Source of the DNA: an uncultured Ruminococcus sp.
GTDB taxonomy: Bacteria > Bacillota > Clostridia > Oscillospirales > Ruminococcaceae
DNA length: 64,000 nucleotides
Direction of reading: 5' to 3'
Assembly (NCBI GenBank): GCA_947345935.1
Contig: CAMZZN010000007.1
Span: 1 to 64,000 of the forward strand
Under the pieces are notes generated by a model. It saw only the letters and a list, made by a program, of their open reading frames with translations. It did not search any database and was not told where the DNA came from. Positions 8,805 through 17,932 of this stretch are shown here, piece after piece; the stretch's first letter is position 1; the number at the start of each line of letters is the position of its first letter. The position numbers and the translations under genes are program-made.

Positions 8805-9182
8805 ATGAGCCGGAAAACATGGGAGATCAACGGTCTGAACCTTGAACTCGATCTTGAGAATGCAGACTGCATGGAGCGTTATGAAAACGCTTTTGAAGAA
8901 ATGAAAAAGGAAGAAAATGAAGTTCCGAAGGACGGTAAGGCTTCAATGCGCATCAGGGCGTACTGCCGTCTTTTCCGCAATCTTTACGATAATATCTTCG
9001 GCGAGGGAACGTCTGAAAGAATTTTCAAAGATATCCCGGACAATACCGACGCCTACGATAAAATTTATTTTGAATTTCTTGAATTCGTTACCGCTCAGAG
9101 AACCTCTGCAGCTGAGACGAGAAACGAAAGAATGTCTAAATACAGACTGAATCGTAAGCAGAGACGCAGCAAAAAGACATGA
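8805..9182 (+). CDS. Tail assembly chaperone, upstream component
   Basis: This 125-residue acidic and helical protein lies between tail tube and tape measure genes, where G-type chaperones that coat the tape measure protein are encoded. It ends in a basic stretch (RRSKKT) and overlaps the next gene by four bases in the -1 frame. A C AAA AAG run at 9170-9176 could allow a -1 shift to make a fused G-GT product. Confidence 0.72.
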   Translation: MSRKTWEINGLNLELDLENADCMERYENAFEEMKKEENEVPKDGKASMRIRAYCRLFRNLYDNIFGEGTSERIFKDIPDNTDAYDKIYFEFLEFVTAQRTSAAETRNERMSKYRLNRKQRRSKKT

Positions 9183-9766
9183 TAAATGCGCTGTATGAAG
9201 CGTTTCCGGAGGAGATCAGAGCGGACGGCGTTTCTTATCCGATAGAAACGGATTTCCGTGAATGGTTTCGTTTCGGCGATATGCTTGCCGATCAGGAGCT
9301 GACACGGGAAGAAAAGCTGTATCTTATGACGGAATGGCTTTACGAAGCTCCGGAGAAGATAACTCCGGAGCTTGTAAACGCTGTTTTCAGATTTTATCGT
9401 GCAGACGGACTCAAGCCTGATCCTCCGGAATACGGCGAAGATGAAGAACCGGAAGAAAACGATCAGCCGAAACGTCCGCCTGTATTCGACTGGAAATACG
9501 ACGCTGTTTTTATTCTCGGCGACTTCCGGAGATTTTACGGAATCGACCTGCTTTCAGTTGAATATATGCACTGGTGGGAATTCCGCTGCCTGTTCAACGC
9601 TCTGCCAGATAATTCCCAATGCAGAATACGCATTGACTATCGTTCAAAGGATCTGTCGCAGATAAGAAACGAATCCGAAAGAAAAAGGATCGCAGCGATC
9701 CAGCGGCAGATCGCTTTACCTTTTGAAATGGACGAGGATGATATGGCTTCTGTTTTTGAGTTTTAG
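9179..9766 (+). CDS. Tail assembly chaperone, Gp15 family
   Basis: This 195-residue protein matches bacteriophage Gp15-type proteins: short helices, a Pro/Glu-rich linker (about 85-100) and a conserved WWEFxxLFNAL motif near residue 125. It is probably the T part of the tail chaperone pair. ATGA overlap with the preceding gene supports coupled translation or frameshifting. Confidence 0.75.
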   Translation: MINALYEAFPEEIRADGVSYPIETDFREWFRFGDMLADQELTREEKLYLMTEWLYEAPEKITPELVNAVFRFYRADGLKPDPPEYGEDEEPEENDQPKRPPVFDWKYDAVFILGDFRRFYGIDLLSVEYMHWWEFRCLFNALPDNSQCRIRIDYRSKDLSQIRNESERKRIAAIQRQIALPFEMDEDDMASVFEF

Positions 9767-9821
9767 ACGACTATGTTTTATGCTATTGTTAAGGTTTGAT
9801 TTATGCTATTGATATCTGTCC

Positions 9822-9985
9822 TAATTATTTTCGTTACCTCTTTACGAGGTCACGAAAATAATTAAAACCGGGTTTCCAAAGGGTGTATTCTCCCAACGGT
9901 CGCCCGTCCCCTCTGTCACTTCGTGACATCTCCCCACACTGTGGGGAGTCACCCTTTGGCAGGGGCATGGGGACAGCGTCACCAT
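9822..9985 (+). repeat. Dispersed palindromic repeat, copy 1 (inside the prophage)
   Basis: The element starts with a 19-bp hairpin (TAATTATTTTCGTTACCTC and its near-perfect complement, 9822-9863). GGGTTTCCAAAGGG follows, then a GTCACTTCGTGAC palindrome, a CCCCACACTGTGGGG palindrome and CCCTTTGGCAGGGGCATGGGGACAG. The same modules recur at 25248, 33920 (opposite strand) and 47967. It fills most of the 241-base gap before the tape measure gene; no gene is visible there. Confidence 0.85.
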
Positions 9986-10007
9986 AAACGCAAAAGGAGG
10001 TGAAATT

Positions 10008-12932
10008 GTGGCGTTCGACGGCACTTTGAAATTTGATACGGCGATAGACAAAACAGGATTCAAGCTGGGACTTGACGCTCTCGGCGGAATCGCCGCAAAA
10101 GGTATGGCTGCCGTTACAGCGGCTGTTACCGCTGCGGCAGGAGCGGTTTCGGCTCTCGGCGGATACGCTGTCAGCGTCGGCAAGGATTTTGAAAGCAGTA
10201 TGGCTCAGGTCATTGCCACTATGGACATAACAAAAGATACCGTTCAGGACGGCGTAAACAGCTATGATCTGCTGAAAGAAGCGGCTGCCGCTGCCGGAGA
10301 ATCTACGGTCTTTTCCGCCTCGGAAGCCGCCGACGCTCTCAATTATCTTGCTCTTGCAGGATATGATGCGGCAAAGGCTGCGGACGCTCTTCCGGCAGTC
10401 CTCGATCTGGCTGCTGCCGGAGGACTCGATCTTGCATATGCCTCCGATCTTGCCACCGACGCTATGGCGGCTCTGGGAATCGAAGCTACAAGCGATAATC
10501 TCACACGTTTCGGAGACGAAATGGCGAAAACAGCAAGCAAAGCAAATACAAGCGTTGCGCAGCTCGGAGAAGCCACTCTCACTGTCGGAGGTACGGCAAA
10601 ATCCCTTGCAGGCGGTACAATGGAACTTAATGCCGCTCTCGGAGTCCTTGCCAACAGAGGAATCAAGGGCGCAGAGGGCGGAACTGCTTTGCGTAATATG
10701 ATCCTCGCATTGTCCGCTCCGACGGATAAAGCGGCTCAGGCAATGGCAAATCTCGGCTTGGAGGTATTCGACGCTTCGGGCAATATGCGCCCTATGAACG
10801 AGATCTTCAAGGATCTCGATTCGGCTCTTTCCGGAATGAGCGAGGGTGAAAAAACTCAGGTTCTCAGCGATATTTTCAATAAAGTTGATCTTAAATCCGC
10901 ACAGGCTATGCTTGCAGGATGCGGCGAGGAGTTCGACGCTCTGACCGACGCTCTCAGCGACTGTGACGGAGCTATGTCGGCTATGGCTGATACCATGAAC
11001 GACACTCTCGAAGGGGATCTTAAATCGCTCAGTTCAAAAACGGAAGCCTTCGGAATAGCGATATATGATAATCTCAACGAACCCCTCAGAGAGCTTGCGC
11101 AGCTTGGCGGCGAATATATTTCTCAGCTTACGGCGGCTTTCAGGGAGGGCGGATTTGAGGGACTTGCCGAAAGTCTGGGCGACGTTCTCGGTCAGGCAAT
11201 AACAAAAATGTCCGAATATCTTCCCGTGGTTCTGGAAATGGGGGCTTCCGTTGTAAGAAATCTTATCGACGGTCTGATATCGAATATAGACATCATTTCG
11301 GAATCGGCTTCACAGATACTTCTTACTATTGTTAACTGTGCCGTAGACATACTTCCTGATATTCTTGTAGCAGGAATGCAGATAATCACGTCTCTTGCAG
11401 AAGGGATCGCCGAAGCTGCCCCTCAGCTTGCCGATGCGGCAGCGAGCGGAATAAGTCAGCTCATCAGCGGCGTTGCCGAAAATCTCCCGGCTATTGCAGA
11501 AGCCGGAATATCAATAATATCATCTGTTGCCGAATCATTACAGAAAAATCTGCCGGAACTGAAAAATTCTGCAAAGGAACTCATAACTTCTTTTGCGGAA
11601 ATGGTAAAAAATAATCTTCCAACACTGATCCAAGCGGCTGTTTCGATTATTTCTTCCATCGCTTCAGCTCTTGCTGATAATACGGAGGTTATTCTTGACG
11701 CAGCTCTTCAGGTACTGGAGATTCTTGCGTTATCGCTGATAGAAAATATCAGTCCGCTGATCGACGCAGCCTTGCAGATAATCATTGCAATATCTGAATA
11801 TATAGCCAATAACGCCGGAGAAATAACGAAGATTGTAATTACGGTCGTTGAGGCTCTTGCGGCGTGCCTAATAGAAAACGCTCCTAAAATCCTGGCAGCG
11901 GCAGTTATTCTTCTTTCCGGCATTATACAGGCTGTTCCGCAGATAGTAGTCGAACTTCTTACTGAACTCGGACGTTTGGGAGATGCAGCTCTGGAATGGC
12001 TTTCCGATGTAGGTTCACAGGCTCTTGAAGCTGTCGGGAACTGGCTTTCGGACACTCTTGACAGCGCAGTACAGGGCGCAGAGGATATCATCGACGGAAT
12101 AATGGAGTTTTTTGCAGAGCTGCCGGGCAATATTGCTGAAACTCTGAGCGACGCTTTTGAAAATGTCTGCGACTGGGCTTCCGATATGTGCGATACCGCC
12201 AAGGAATCGGCAGAAGATTTTCTTGACAGCATCATGGAATTTTTAAGCGAGCTTCCCGAAAAAATATCGGACGAGCTTCATGACGCTCTGGACGCTGTAA
12301 AAAAATGGGCGTCCGATCTGATGGACAAAGGAAAAAACGCAGCAAAAGATCTTGTCGACGCCATTGTTACCGGAGTAATGTCCCTGCCTGAAAAGCTTAA
12401 AGATATAGGCAGGCAGCTTGTCGAAGGCTTGTGGGAAGGAATCAAAAGCGCAGCCGGATGGCTCAAAGACAAGGTCGGCGATTTCGCAGACGGTGTTGTA
12501 GACGATTTTAAGGACTTTTTCGGTATACATTCGCCGTCAAGAGTGATGCGTGACAGCGTAGGAAAGTATCTTGCTCAGGGAGTCGGCGAAGGCTTTACCA
12601 AGGAACTTCCGGACGTGGGTAAAGAAGCTGTAAGAACGTTTACATCCATACGATTCACGCCGGATATTGATCCCGGTGCGATCCGTGCTCTGGGTATTCA
12701 GGGAAGCGGTATGAACGGGATCGCACAGCCAAGCCCGACTTCCGAGATCACAAATAATCGGTACAGCTACAGTACCGTGAATAACAATAACACTTCCGGA
12801 ACATCCGATAATTCTCCCGGAAATATCCAGATCTTTATCGGCGAGGATATGGTTGCAGATATCCCTCTGGACAAGATCGACAAGGAACAGGGACAAAAAA
12901 TCCATCTCAGAAAGAGAGGTCTTGCGTGGTGA
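10008..12932 (+). CDS. Phage tail tape measure protein
   Basis: At 974 residues this is the longest phage gene, as expected for the protein that sets tail length. The N-terminus has the TP901-type core (Ala-rich helices, residues about 45-420), followed by long hydrophobic helical stretches (about 430-680), repeated amphipathic 'WASD' segments, and the FGIHSPSRVM motif near residue 845 common in tape measure proteins. It starts at GTG 10008 behind AAAGGAGGTGA. It overlaps the distal tail gene by about seven bases. Confidence 0.95.
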   Translation: MAFDGTLKFDTAIDKTGFKLGLDALGGIAAKGMAAVTAAVTAAAGAVSALGGYAVSVGKDFESSMAQVIATMDITKDTVQDGVNSYDLLKEAAAAAGESTVFSASEAADALNYLALAGYDAAKAADALPAVLDLAAAGGLDLAYASDLATDAMAALGIEATSDNLTRFGDEMAKTASKANTSVAQLGEATLTVGGTAKSLAGGTMELNAALGVLANRGIKGAEGGTALRNMILALSAPTDKAAQAMANLGLEVFDASGNMRPMNEIFKDLDSALSGMSEGEKTQVLSDIFNKVDLKSAQAMLAGCGEEFDALTDALSDCDGAMSAMADTMNDTLEGDLKSLSSKTEAFGIAIYDNLNEPLRELAQLGGEYISQLTAAFREGGFEGLAESLGDVLGQAITKMSEYLPVVLEMGASVVRNLIDGLISNIDIISESASQILLTIVNCAVDILPDILVAGMQIITSLAEGIAEAAPQLADAAASGISQLISGVAENLPAIAEAGISIISSVAESLQKNLPELKNSAKELITSFAEMVKNNLPTLIQAAVSIISSIASALADNTEVILDAALQVLEILALSLIENISPLIDAALQIIIAISEYIANNAGEITKIVITVVEALAACLIENAPKILAAAVILLSGIIQAVPQIVVELLTELGRLGDAALEWLSDVGSQALEAVGNWLSDTLDSAVQGAEDIIDGIMEFFAELPGNIAETLSDAFENVCDWASDMCDTAKESAEDFLDSIMEFLSELPEKISDELHDALDAVKKWASDLMDKGKNAAKDLVDAIVTGVMSLPEKLKDIGRQLVEGLWEGIKSAAGWLKDKVGDFADGVVDDFKDFFGIHSPSRVMRDSVGKYLAQGVGEGFTKELPDVGKEAVRTFTSIRFTPDIDPGAIRALGIQGSGMNGIAQPSPTSEITNNRYSYSTVNNNNTSGTSDNSPGNIQIFIGEDMVADIPLDKIDKEQGQKIHLRKRGLAW

Positions 12933-13642
12933 AAATCGAGGGCATAACGGTAAACGGAGTACATTCCTACTATCGTCACGGTCTGCGGACGCTTAAACGT
13001 TCAGTGAGCGCAGCTCCGAAAGACGACTATACGGAACGAGTTCCTTTCAGCAGCTTAACATACGATTTCGGCTCGGTCTGCGGACGTCAGAGCTACGGCG
13101 AACGCACGCTTACTTATAAATTCGAGCTGCTTTGCTTTCACAAAAAACGAGCGCAGGATAAAATTATCAGTATCCTTGAATGGCTGCACTGGACAGGACG
13201 AAAAGATCTGTACGACGATCTTCTTCCGGACTATCGTTACGAGGTGCGTGAACCTGCCGTAAGCTGGGAAGAAAAGCACGGTATATATACGTTTTTGGTA
13301 ACATTCAAAGCAGATCCTTACATCAAGCCCAACAGCAATAAAAAGTATACTGCCGATACGATTAATTTTCCCGATATCGACGGCGACGGGATCGTTACCG
13401 GAAGCGACGCAACGCTGATACTTAACGCATACACAAAGCTTCTTGCCGGAGAAGATCCGGAACTGACCTATGCGCAGCTCATAGCCGCCGACGCAGATAT
13501 GGACGGAAAAATAACCGGGAGCGACGCATCGCTCGTTCTGAAATTCTACACCGCCGTTTCTTCCGGATTATACGACAATACGCCCGGCGGATGGGCAGAA
13601 TTTCTCAACGACGAAAATAACAAAAATCAAGGAGTGATATGA
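12926..13642 (+). CDS. Distal tail protein with C-terminal dockerin-like domain
   Basis: Residues 1-135 fit a Dit/siphovirus tail component, which forms the hub joining tube and baseplate. Residues 150-172 and 189-211 are two calcium-binding dockerin type I repeats: DIDGDGIVTGSD and DADMDGKITGSD, with Ca ligands at positions 1, 3, 5, 9 and 12 (D150, D152, D154, T158, D161; D189, D191, D193, T197, D200), each followed by a short helix ending in Tyr. Dockerins bind cohesins of cellulosome scaffoldins, so the tail tip could dock onto a surface scaffold or carry a cohesin partner. Start is GTG 12926 or 12929. Confidence 0.85.
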   Translation: MVKIEGITVNGVHSYYRHGLRTLKRSVSAAPKDDYTERVPFSSLTYDFGSVCGRQSYGERTLTYKFELLCFHKKRAQDKIISILEWLHWTGRKDLYDDLLPDYRYEVREPAVSWEEKHGIYTFLVTFKADPYIKPNSNKKYTADTINFPDIDGDGIVTGSDATLILNAYTKLLAGEDPELTYAQLIAADADMDGKITGSDASLVLKFYTAVSSGLYDNTPGGWAEFLNDENNKNQGVI

Positions 13643-15612
13643 TGTACAAGATAACGATCTCTGACGGCAAAAGCGAAAAAATTCTTCATGAACCGGACAC
13701 GCTCAGCCGGAATCGTCTTTCTTCCGGAAAATTTTCTGACGAGATCAATCAGATCCCCTCGTTCAGTTTCACTATCCCGGTTTCAAATCCATGCTATGCG
13801 GATGAACTCAACGACAGAAAGGACGTTGTAACGATCCTGAATACGCTTACCGGAGAAACCGAGTTTGAGGGTGTTCTCCTTACTCACAGCGGCAGCATGA
13901 GTTCCGGAGGAAAGCTTGAAAAAACTGCCGTATGCGAGGGATTTCTCGGTTATTTATGCGACAGTATCCAGCCGTATCATCATTATGAAAATTATACTAT
14001 CATTGAGTTTCTGAAATCGGTTCTTGAAAATCATAACGCCCTTATGCCGGAGGAAAAGCGGATATATCTTGGCTCGTGCGATTTCAGCGGCGAAAATACC
14101 AACAGCAAAACTACAGCTTATCGCAGCACTCTGGAGGAGATCCGCATAAATCTCATAGAGCGTGTCGGCGGCGAAATGAAGATCAGAAGAGTTGACGGAA
14201 AGCTCGTGCTCGACTTTCTCACGCAGTGCGGCACAAAATCGAATACCAGGATAGAACTTGCAAAAAATATGAAATCGCTGGAAGTAAAAACCGACAGCAC
14301 AAATATCATAACGAGGCTTATCCCTCTCGGCTGTCAGCTTGACAACGGCGAAACTGCGCAGCGGCTCGATATTTCCGATATCAACGACGGAAAAATGTAT
14401 ATCGACGACGATGCGGCGATCGAAAAATACGGAATAATCGTTGGTACTGCCGAATTTGACGATATCACTCTTCCGGAAAATCTCCTGAACGCAGGAAGAA
14501 AATATCTTGAAAACAACAACCGCATTCGCAAAGCATACGAAGCCCAGGTTCTCGATCTGTCGCTAATCGATACTGGATATGAAAGTATCCGAAGCGGCAA
14601 TACATATCCGTTTTTTAACGATTTTATGGGGCTTGACGAAGAGCTCCGTGTTATGAAACGTACCGTAGATATCTACAAACCGTATTCCCCTGCGGTTGAG
14701 ATCGGCGATAAAGCAGAGCGCATAACGGATATTTCTGTCCGCACCGCTCATCTGATCGAATACGAGCTTCCGCAGCAGAAAATAGATATCCTTGCGTCTG
14801 CAAAAGCCACTGCCACAGCTCTTATCAATGCCGGGATCAATGGATATGTCGTTGTAAATCCCAATGAGATACTTATTATGGACACTCCGGATAAAACGAC
14901 GGCAACAAAGGTCTGGCGTTGGAATTCCGGAGGATTCGGCTACTCAAATACAGGTTATGACGGAGAATACGGTACTGCTATAACTATGGACGGAGCTATT
15001 GTTGCAGATTTTATCACCGCAGGAGTTCTGCGAGGTCTGGAGATCGTAAACGGCGACGGGACTTTCCGTGTATCTCCGGACGGTTCTGTTACCGCTTCTG
15101 CTATAAATATTACCGGAGGCTCGATAAATATTTCAACTGATGAGAGCAATCCCAACGTTATACAGCTAAGTTCCTCCGGATACAAATCTTTCATATCGTC
15201 TGGAGCATTTGCTGCAAGAAATCAATACACTAAATGCACATCCGTCTATAAAGGAGACGGCATTGAAATGTACAGCGATTTTACCGATATCCAGAACAGT
15301 CTTACAGTATCGGTTTCGGCTTCCACGGGAAACATTGATACTCGGGGAAAAATCACTGCTTCAGGTCAGGGCGTCTACGGAAATAATATTTATTTCAGAC
15401 TTGAGGACGGTGAAGGATACTACTCGCTCCGTGATTTTATCAACAATTTCAAAGAGCATATTTCGGCTCTTGAGGACAGCGAAAAAACAGTATTTTCGGA
15501 TGACGTAAGGTTTAAGCGCAGCGATGGTTATCGGTATTCGCTCCGTGACCAGATAGAGCAGATACACGCATATATCGACGATCTTTACAGCAAGTTAGGA
15601 GGTTCTTCATGA
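13639..15612 (+). CDS. Phage tail-associated protein (Tal / prophage endopeptidase tail family)
   Basis: This 657-residue protein follows the distal tail gene, and its N-terminal 350 or so residues resemble phage minor structural or tail endopeptidase proteins that form the baseplate hub. The C-terminal part is beta-rich, with Gly/Ser-containing repeats and a helical end (RDFINNFKEHI and RDQIEQIHAYI) suited to trimerisation. Tandem ATG codons at 13639 and 13642 are both possible starts after AAGGAGTG. Confidence 0.82.
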   Translation: MMYKITISDGKSEKILHEPDTLSRNRLSSGKFSDEINQIPSFSFTIPVSNPCYADELNDRKDVVTILNTLTGETEFEGVLLTHSGSMSSGGKLEKTAVCEGFLGYLCDSIQPYHHYENYTIIEFLKSVLENHNALMPEEKRIYLGSCDFSGENTNSKTTAYRSTLEEIRINLIERVGGEMKIRRVDGKLVLDFLTQCGTKSNTRIELAKNMKSLEVKTDSTNIITRLIPLGCQLDNGETAQRLDISDINDGKMYIDDDAAIEKYGIIVGTAEFDDITLPENLLNAGRKYLENNNRIRKAYEAQVLDLSLIDTGYESIRSGNTYPFFNDFMGLDEELRVMKRTVDIYKPYSPAVEIGDKAERITDISVRTAHLIEYELPQQKIDILASAKATATALINAGINGYVVVNPNEILIMDTPDKTTATKVWRWNSGGFGYSNTGYDGEYGTAITMDGAIVADFITAGVLRGLEIVNGDGTFRVSPDGSVTASAINITGGSINISTDESNPNVIQLSSSGYKSFISSGAFAARNQYTKCTSVYKGDGIEMYSDFTDIQNSLTVSVSASTGNIDTRGKITASGQGVYGNNIYFRLEDGEGYYSLRDFINNFKEHISALEDSEKTVFSDDVRFKRSDGYRYSLRDQIEQIHAYIDDLYSKLGGSS

Positions 15613-15944
15613 TTTTTTTCGATAAGCTTCCGGATATGGAGTGCCTGTCCGGAGATACTCTCCCTGATTTCACGATATCGGTGGAATCAGAGGACAGCCT
15701 TGTCGGATGCAGAATGCAGCTGATTCTTGCAAATTCCCATACGCCGGATATATGCGCCGTCTGCAAAGAGTGTACTCTCACCGACGACGGATTCAGCGTG
15801 CGGCTTGACAGTTCCGATACTAAGAAACTGGCGGAGGAAACGTACGATATCCATTTCCGCCTGATAACTCCTGACGGAAGATCATACCGCAAGCTGTCCG
15901 GCTCGCTGTATGTTCATACGGCGGCTCAGGGGGGAGATCAATGA
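15609..15944 (+). CDS. Putative baseplate / fibre protein (BppU-like)
   Basis: This 111-residue beta-sandwich-like protein is overlapped by both neighbours by four bases. Its composition (alternating polar and hydrophobic strands, several Cys) and position after Tal suggest a small baseplate upper domain that anchors receptor-binding proteins. Family assignment is by position and general similarity only. Confidence 0.5.
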   Translation: MIFFDKLPDMECLSGDTLPDFTISVESEDSLVGCRMQLILANSHTPDICAVCKECTLTDDGFSVRLDSSDTKKLAEETYDIHFRLITPDGRSYRKLSGSLYVHTAAQGGDQ

Positions 15945-16234
15945 ATCTGAAATTCAGAATTCAGAACGGTATACAGTTAAAAACTTCTTTCGTGAATAAG
16001 AAAAAATTCAGCGTTTCAGTTGGCTATTTGCAGCCGTGCACAGGCACTGATGATTTCATTTATACTGTTTCCGACGGAATAACTACTGTTACAGATTACA
16101 AAGGCAGCAAAAAACTCGTCGAGATCCCGGACATTCTCGGCGGCGGAGCGACAACGATAATCGACAAAACAGCCTTCACGGAATCGGAGATAACAGGCGT
16201 GTGGATTCCGGAGGGAGTTACGGAAATACTATAA
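15941..16234 (+). CDS. Baseplate protein ending in a truncated BspA-type leucine-rich repeat
   Basis: This 97-residue protein ends in a pattern typical of BspA/LRR_5 repeats (IIDKTAFTES, then ITGVWIPEGVTEIL) but stops where the next repeat would begin. Out-of-frame codons just downstream give ITSCSQL, which fits a further repeat, so the gene may have been shortened by a frameshift or deletion. LRR_5 domains are used by gut bacteria and phages for surface binding. Confidence 0.5.
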   Translation: MNLKFRIQNGIQLKTSFVNKKKFSVSVGYLQPCTGTDDFIYTVSDGITTVTDYKGSKKLVEIPDILGGGATTIIDKTAFTESEITGVWIPEGVTEIL

Positions 16235-16372
16235 CAAGCTGTAGCCAGCTTGACCGCAGTCCACGCTTTCACTCGCTTTGCTCGTTTTTCTCTCTGCGGC
16301 GGAAATAGTCTGCTTTCGCACGCATAAGAGATTCGGCGGCAGGTGGTATTATAATTAACAGGAGGTAAATTT

Positions 16373-17149
16373 ATGCAAGGCACAGGCACACAGACAGACC
16401 CATACATCCCGGAAAACTGGGAAGAATTCCTGACGGCGACAGGAACGTCGGAAGCATACGTATCTCTTCCGGAGGGCGGCGGAGTTTTCGACATGAACAG
16501 GATCGCTCCGGAGGGAGAACTTACAGTAAGCATCAGCTGTAAGCAGATCAACGGAAACGGCTGGATAATTCATGCGCCGCACAACACAGCGTTTAGAGCG
16601 TATAATTCAGATCAGCCGCACACAATCGATAATCTGAATTTTCTCGATTTTGAATTTACAGGATCACCCAAAAAGATGATGTTTGACGGCTGCAACAGGT
16701 GGATGTACATGAGATTCAACGGCTGTACTTTCACCGGAAAAATATCGGGAGGAAGCGACGTGTATTTATTTGACGAGATTCTGGCTATGGATCAATGCAA
16801 TATAAATGTCGCTTTTGTTGGCGATACGTACCGCTTATTCAACGGCAGCGCTTCAAATAGTCTGACAATGTCGAATGTTAAAGCAAGGCTCGATTATTCG
16901 GGCTGCACTTACACATCGGCGGAAAAAATTACAACGCAGAGCGACAAAAAAGTAAACGATTCGTTTTTTGAAATAACAAACTGCAATCTTGATTTTGATT
17001 ATCAGGGGGCAAGGTCGATATTTTACGTCAACGAAAACGGAGGATATGTCAGAAATGCCGACGGTGTGAGAAAAAATGCTGCCGAAGAACAGCTCAGGAA
17101 CACTGCATATCTTAATTCGATCGGCTATCCTATCGAGGTGAAATCATGA
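16373..17149 (+). CDS. Parallel beta-helix-like tail fibre or spike protein
   Basis: This 258-residue protein opens with GTGTQTDPYIPENWEEFL, the entry motif of Gly-rich right-handed beta-helix proteins, followed by short regularly spaced strands with Asn and aromatic ladders (IDNLNFLDFEF, FNGCTF, LTMSNVKARL, FEITNCNLDF). This pattern suggests a tail spike that could bind or cut polysaccharide; no catalytic residues can be named. AGGAGG precedes ATG 16373. The 138-base gap upstream (16235-16372) holds no recognisable gene. Confidence 0.65.
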   Translation: MQGTGTQTDPYIPENWEEFLTATGTSEAYVSLPEGGGVFDMNRIAPEGELTVSISCKQINGNGWIIHAPHNTAFRAYNSDQPHTIDNLNFLDFEFTGSPKKMMFDGCNRWMYMRFNGCTFTGKISGGSDVYLFDEILAMDQCNINVAFVGDTYRLFNGSASNSLTMSNVKARLDYSGCTYTSAEKITTQSDKKVNDSFFEITNCNLDFDYQGARSIFYVNENGGYVRNADGVRKNAAEEQLRNTAYLNSIGYPIEVKS

Positions 17150-17928
17150 GCGTTCAGATCATCACGCCGCTGCTTGAACAGGGAAACGTAGTCAGCGGCG
17201 GTAATTCGTCAAGTTCCGCACGATTAAGGAGCGTCGATTATCTTATTTTAAACGGATGTCCGCTCACGGCGGCGGTCACGGCAGAATCTGCAAGCGGCAA
17301 ACCGGTGCAGATCGATTTGCTGGGATACGATAAAAGCGCTTCAACGTCTCCGAAATTTGACCTGTACTGGTACGAAAGCGGACACGAATTTGATATCGGA
17401 AAATATCCGGAAACAAACTATCTTCGCATAGTTTTAAAATACGAGGACGGAACTGCGCTTTTACCCGAAGATATCGCCGTGTGCGAGGTCAGGGTCGAGG
17501 TAAAATCCGCATGGTTTCTTACTCCCGGAGAACTTCCGGATAATGATGCGTTTATTCCTCTTCCGGACGATCCGCTTGCCGGGGAAATTCCGAAAATGAG
17601 GTGGCGTATCACGCCGGGAGTCAACAACGGACTGCCCTTTCACGAGCTGCTGCCTGTAGAAAAGCAGTCGGGAGCGTTCATGAACGCCGCAGATCTGGAG
17701 TACGTTCACATTCCCCGGAGCTGCAAAAAGATCGGAGAATGGGCGTTTACTAACACTAAGCTGCGCCGTGTGAAGATCTCCGCAGACTGTGAATATTATC
17801 CGACTTCATTTCCGGAGGGATGCGAAATTGAATTTTACGGCGGAGGCGGAGAATACGGGCAGCTCTGCGACGGCGAAGGCTATGCTCTCATAGATTCCGA
17901 GGGCGCAAGAATTTATGTAAAGGAATGA
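17146..17928 (+). CDS. Tail fibre protein with BspA-type LRR C-terminus
   Basis: This 260-residue protein starts within the stop of the spike gene (ATGA). The N-terminal half is beta-rich and unknown. Residues 190-245 read as LRR_5 repeats (FMNAADLEYVHIPRSCKKIG, then WAFTNTKLRRVKI). Together with the gene at 15941 it suggests that the phage displays BspA-like adhesion repeats. Confidence 0.6.
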   Translation: MSVQIITPLLEQGNVVSGGNSSSSARLRSVDYLILNGCPLTAAVTAESASGKPVQIDLLGYDKSASTSPKFDLYWYESGHEFDIGKYPETNYLRIVLKYEDGTALLPEDIAVCEVRVEVKSAWFLTPGELPDNDAFIPLPDDPLAGEIPKMRWRITPGVNNGLPFHELLPVEKQSGAFMNAADLEYVHIPRSCKKIGEWAFTNTKLRRVKISADCEYYPTSFPEGCEIEFYGGGGEYGQLCDGEGYALIDSEGARIYVKE

Positions 17929-17932
17929 TATT

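Noticed and set aside
9842-10183. Minus-strand frame overlapping the tape measure start
   Set aside because: It lies over the dispersed repeat and the Ala-rich tape measure N-terminus; the product is low-complexity and has no ribosome site.
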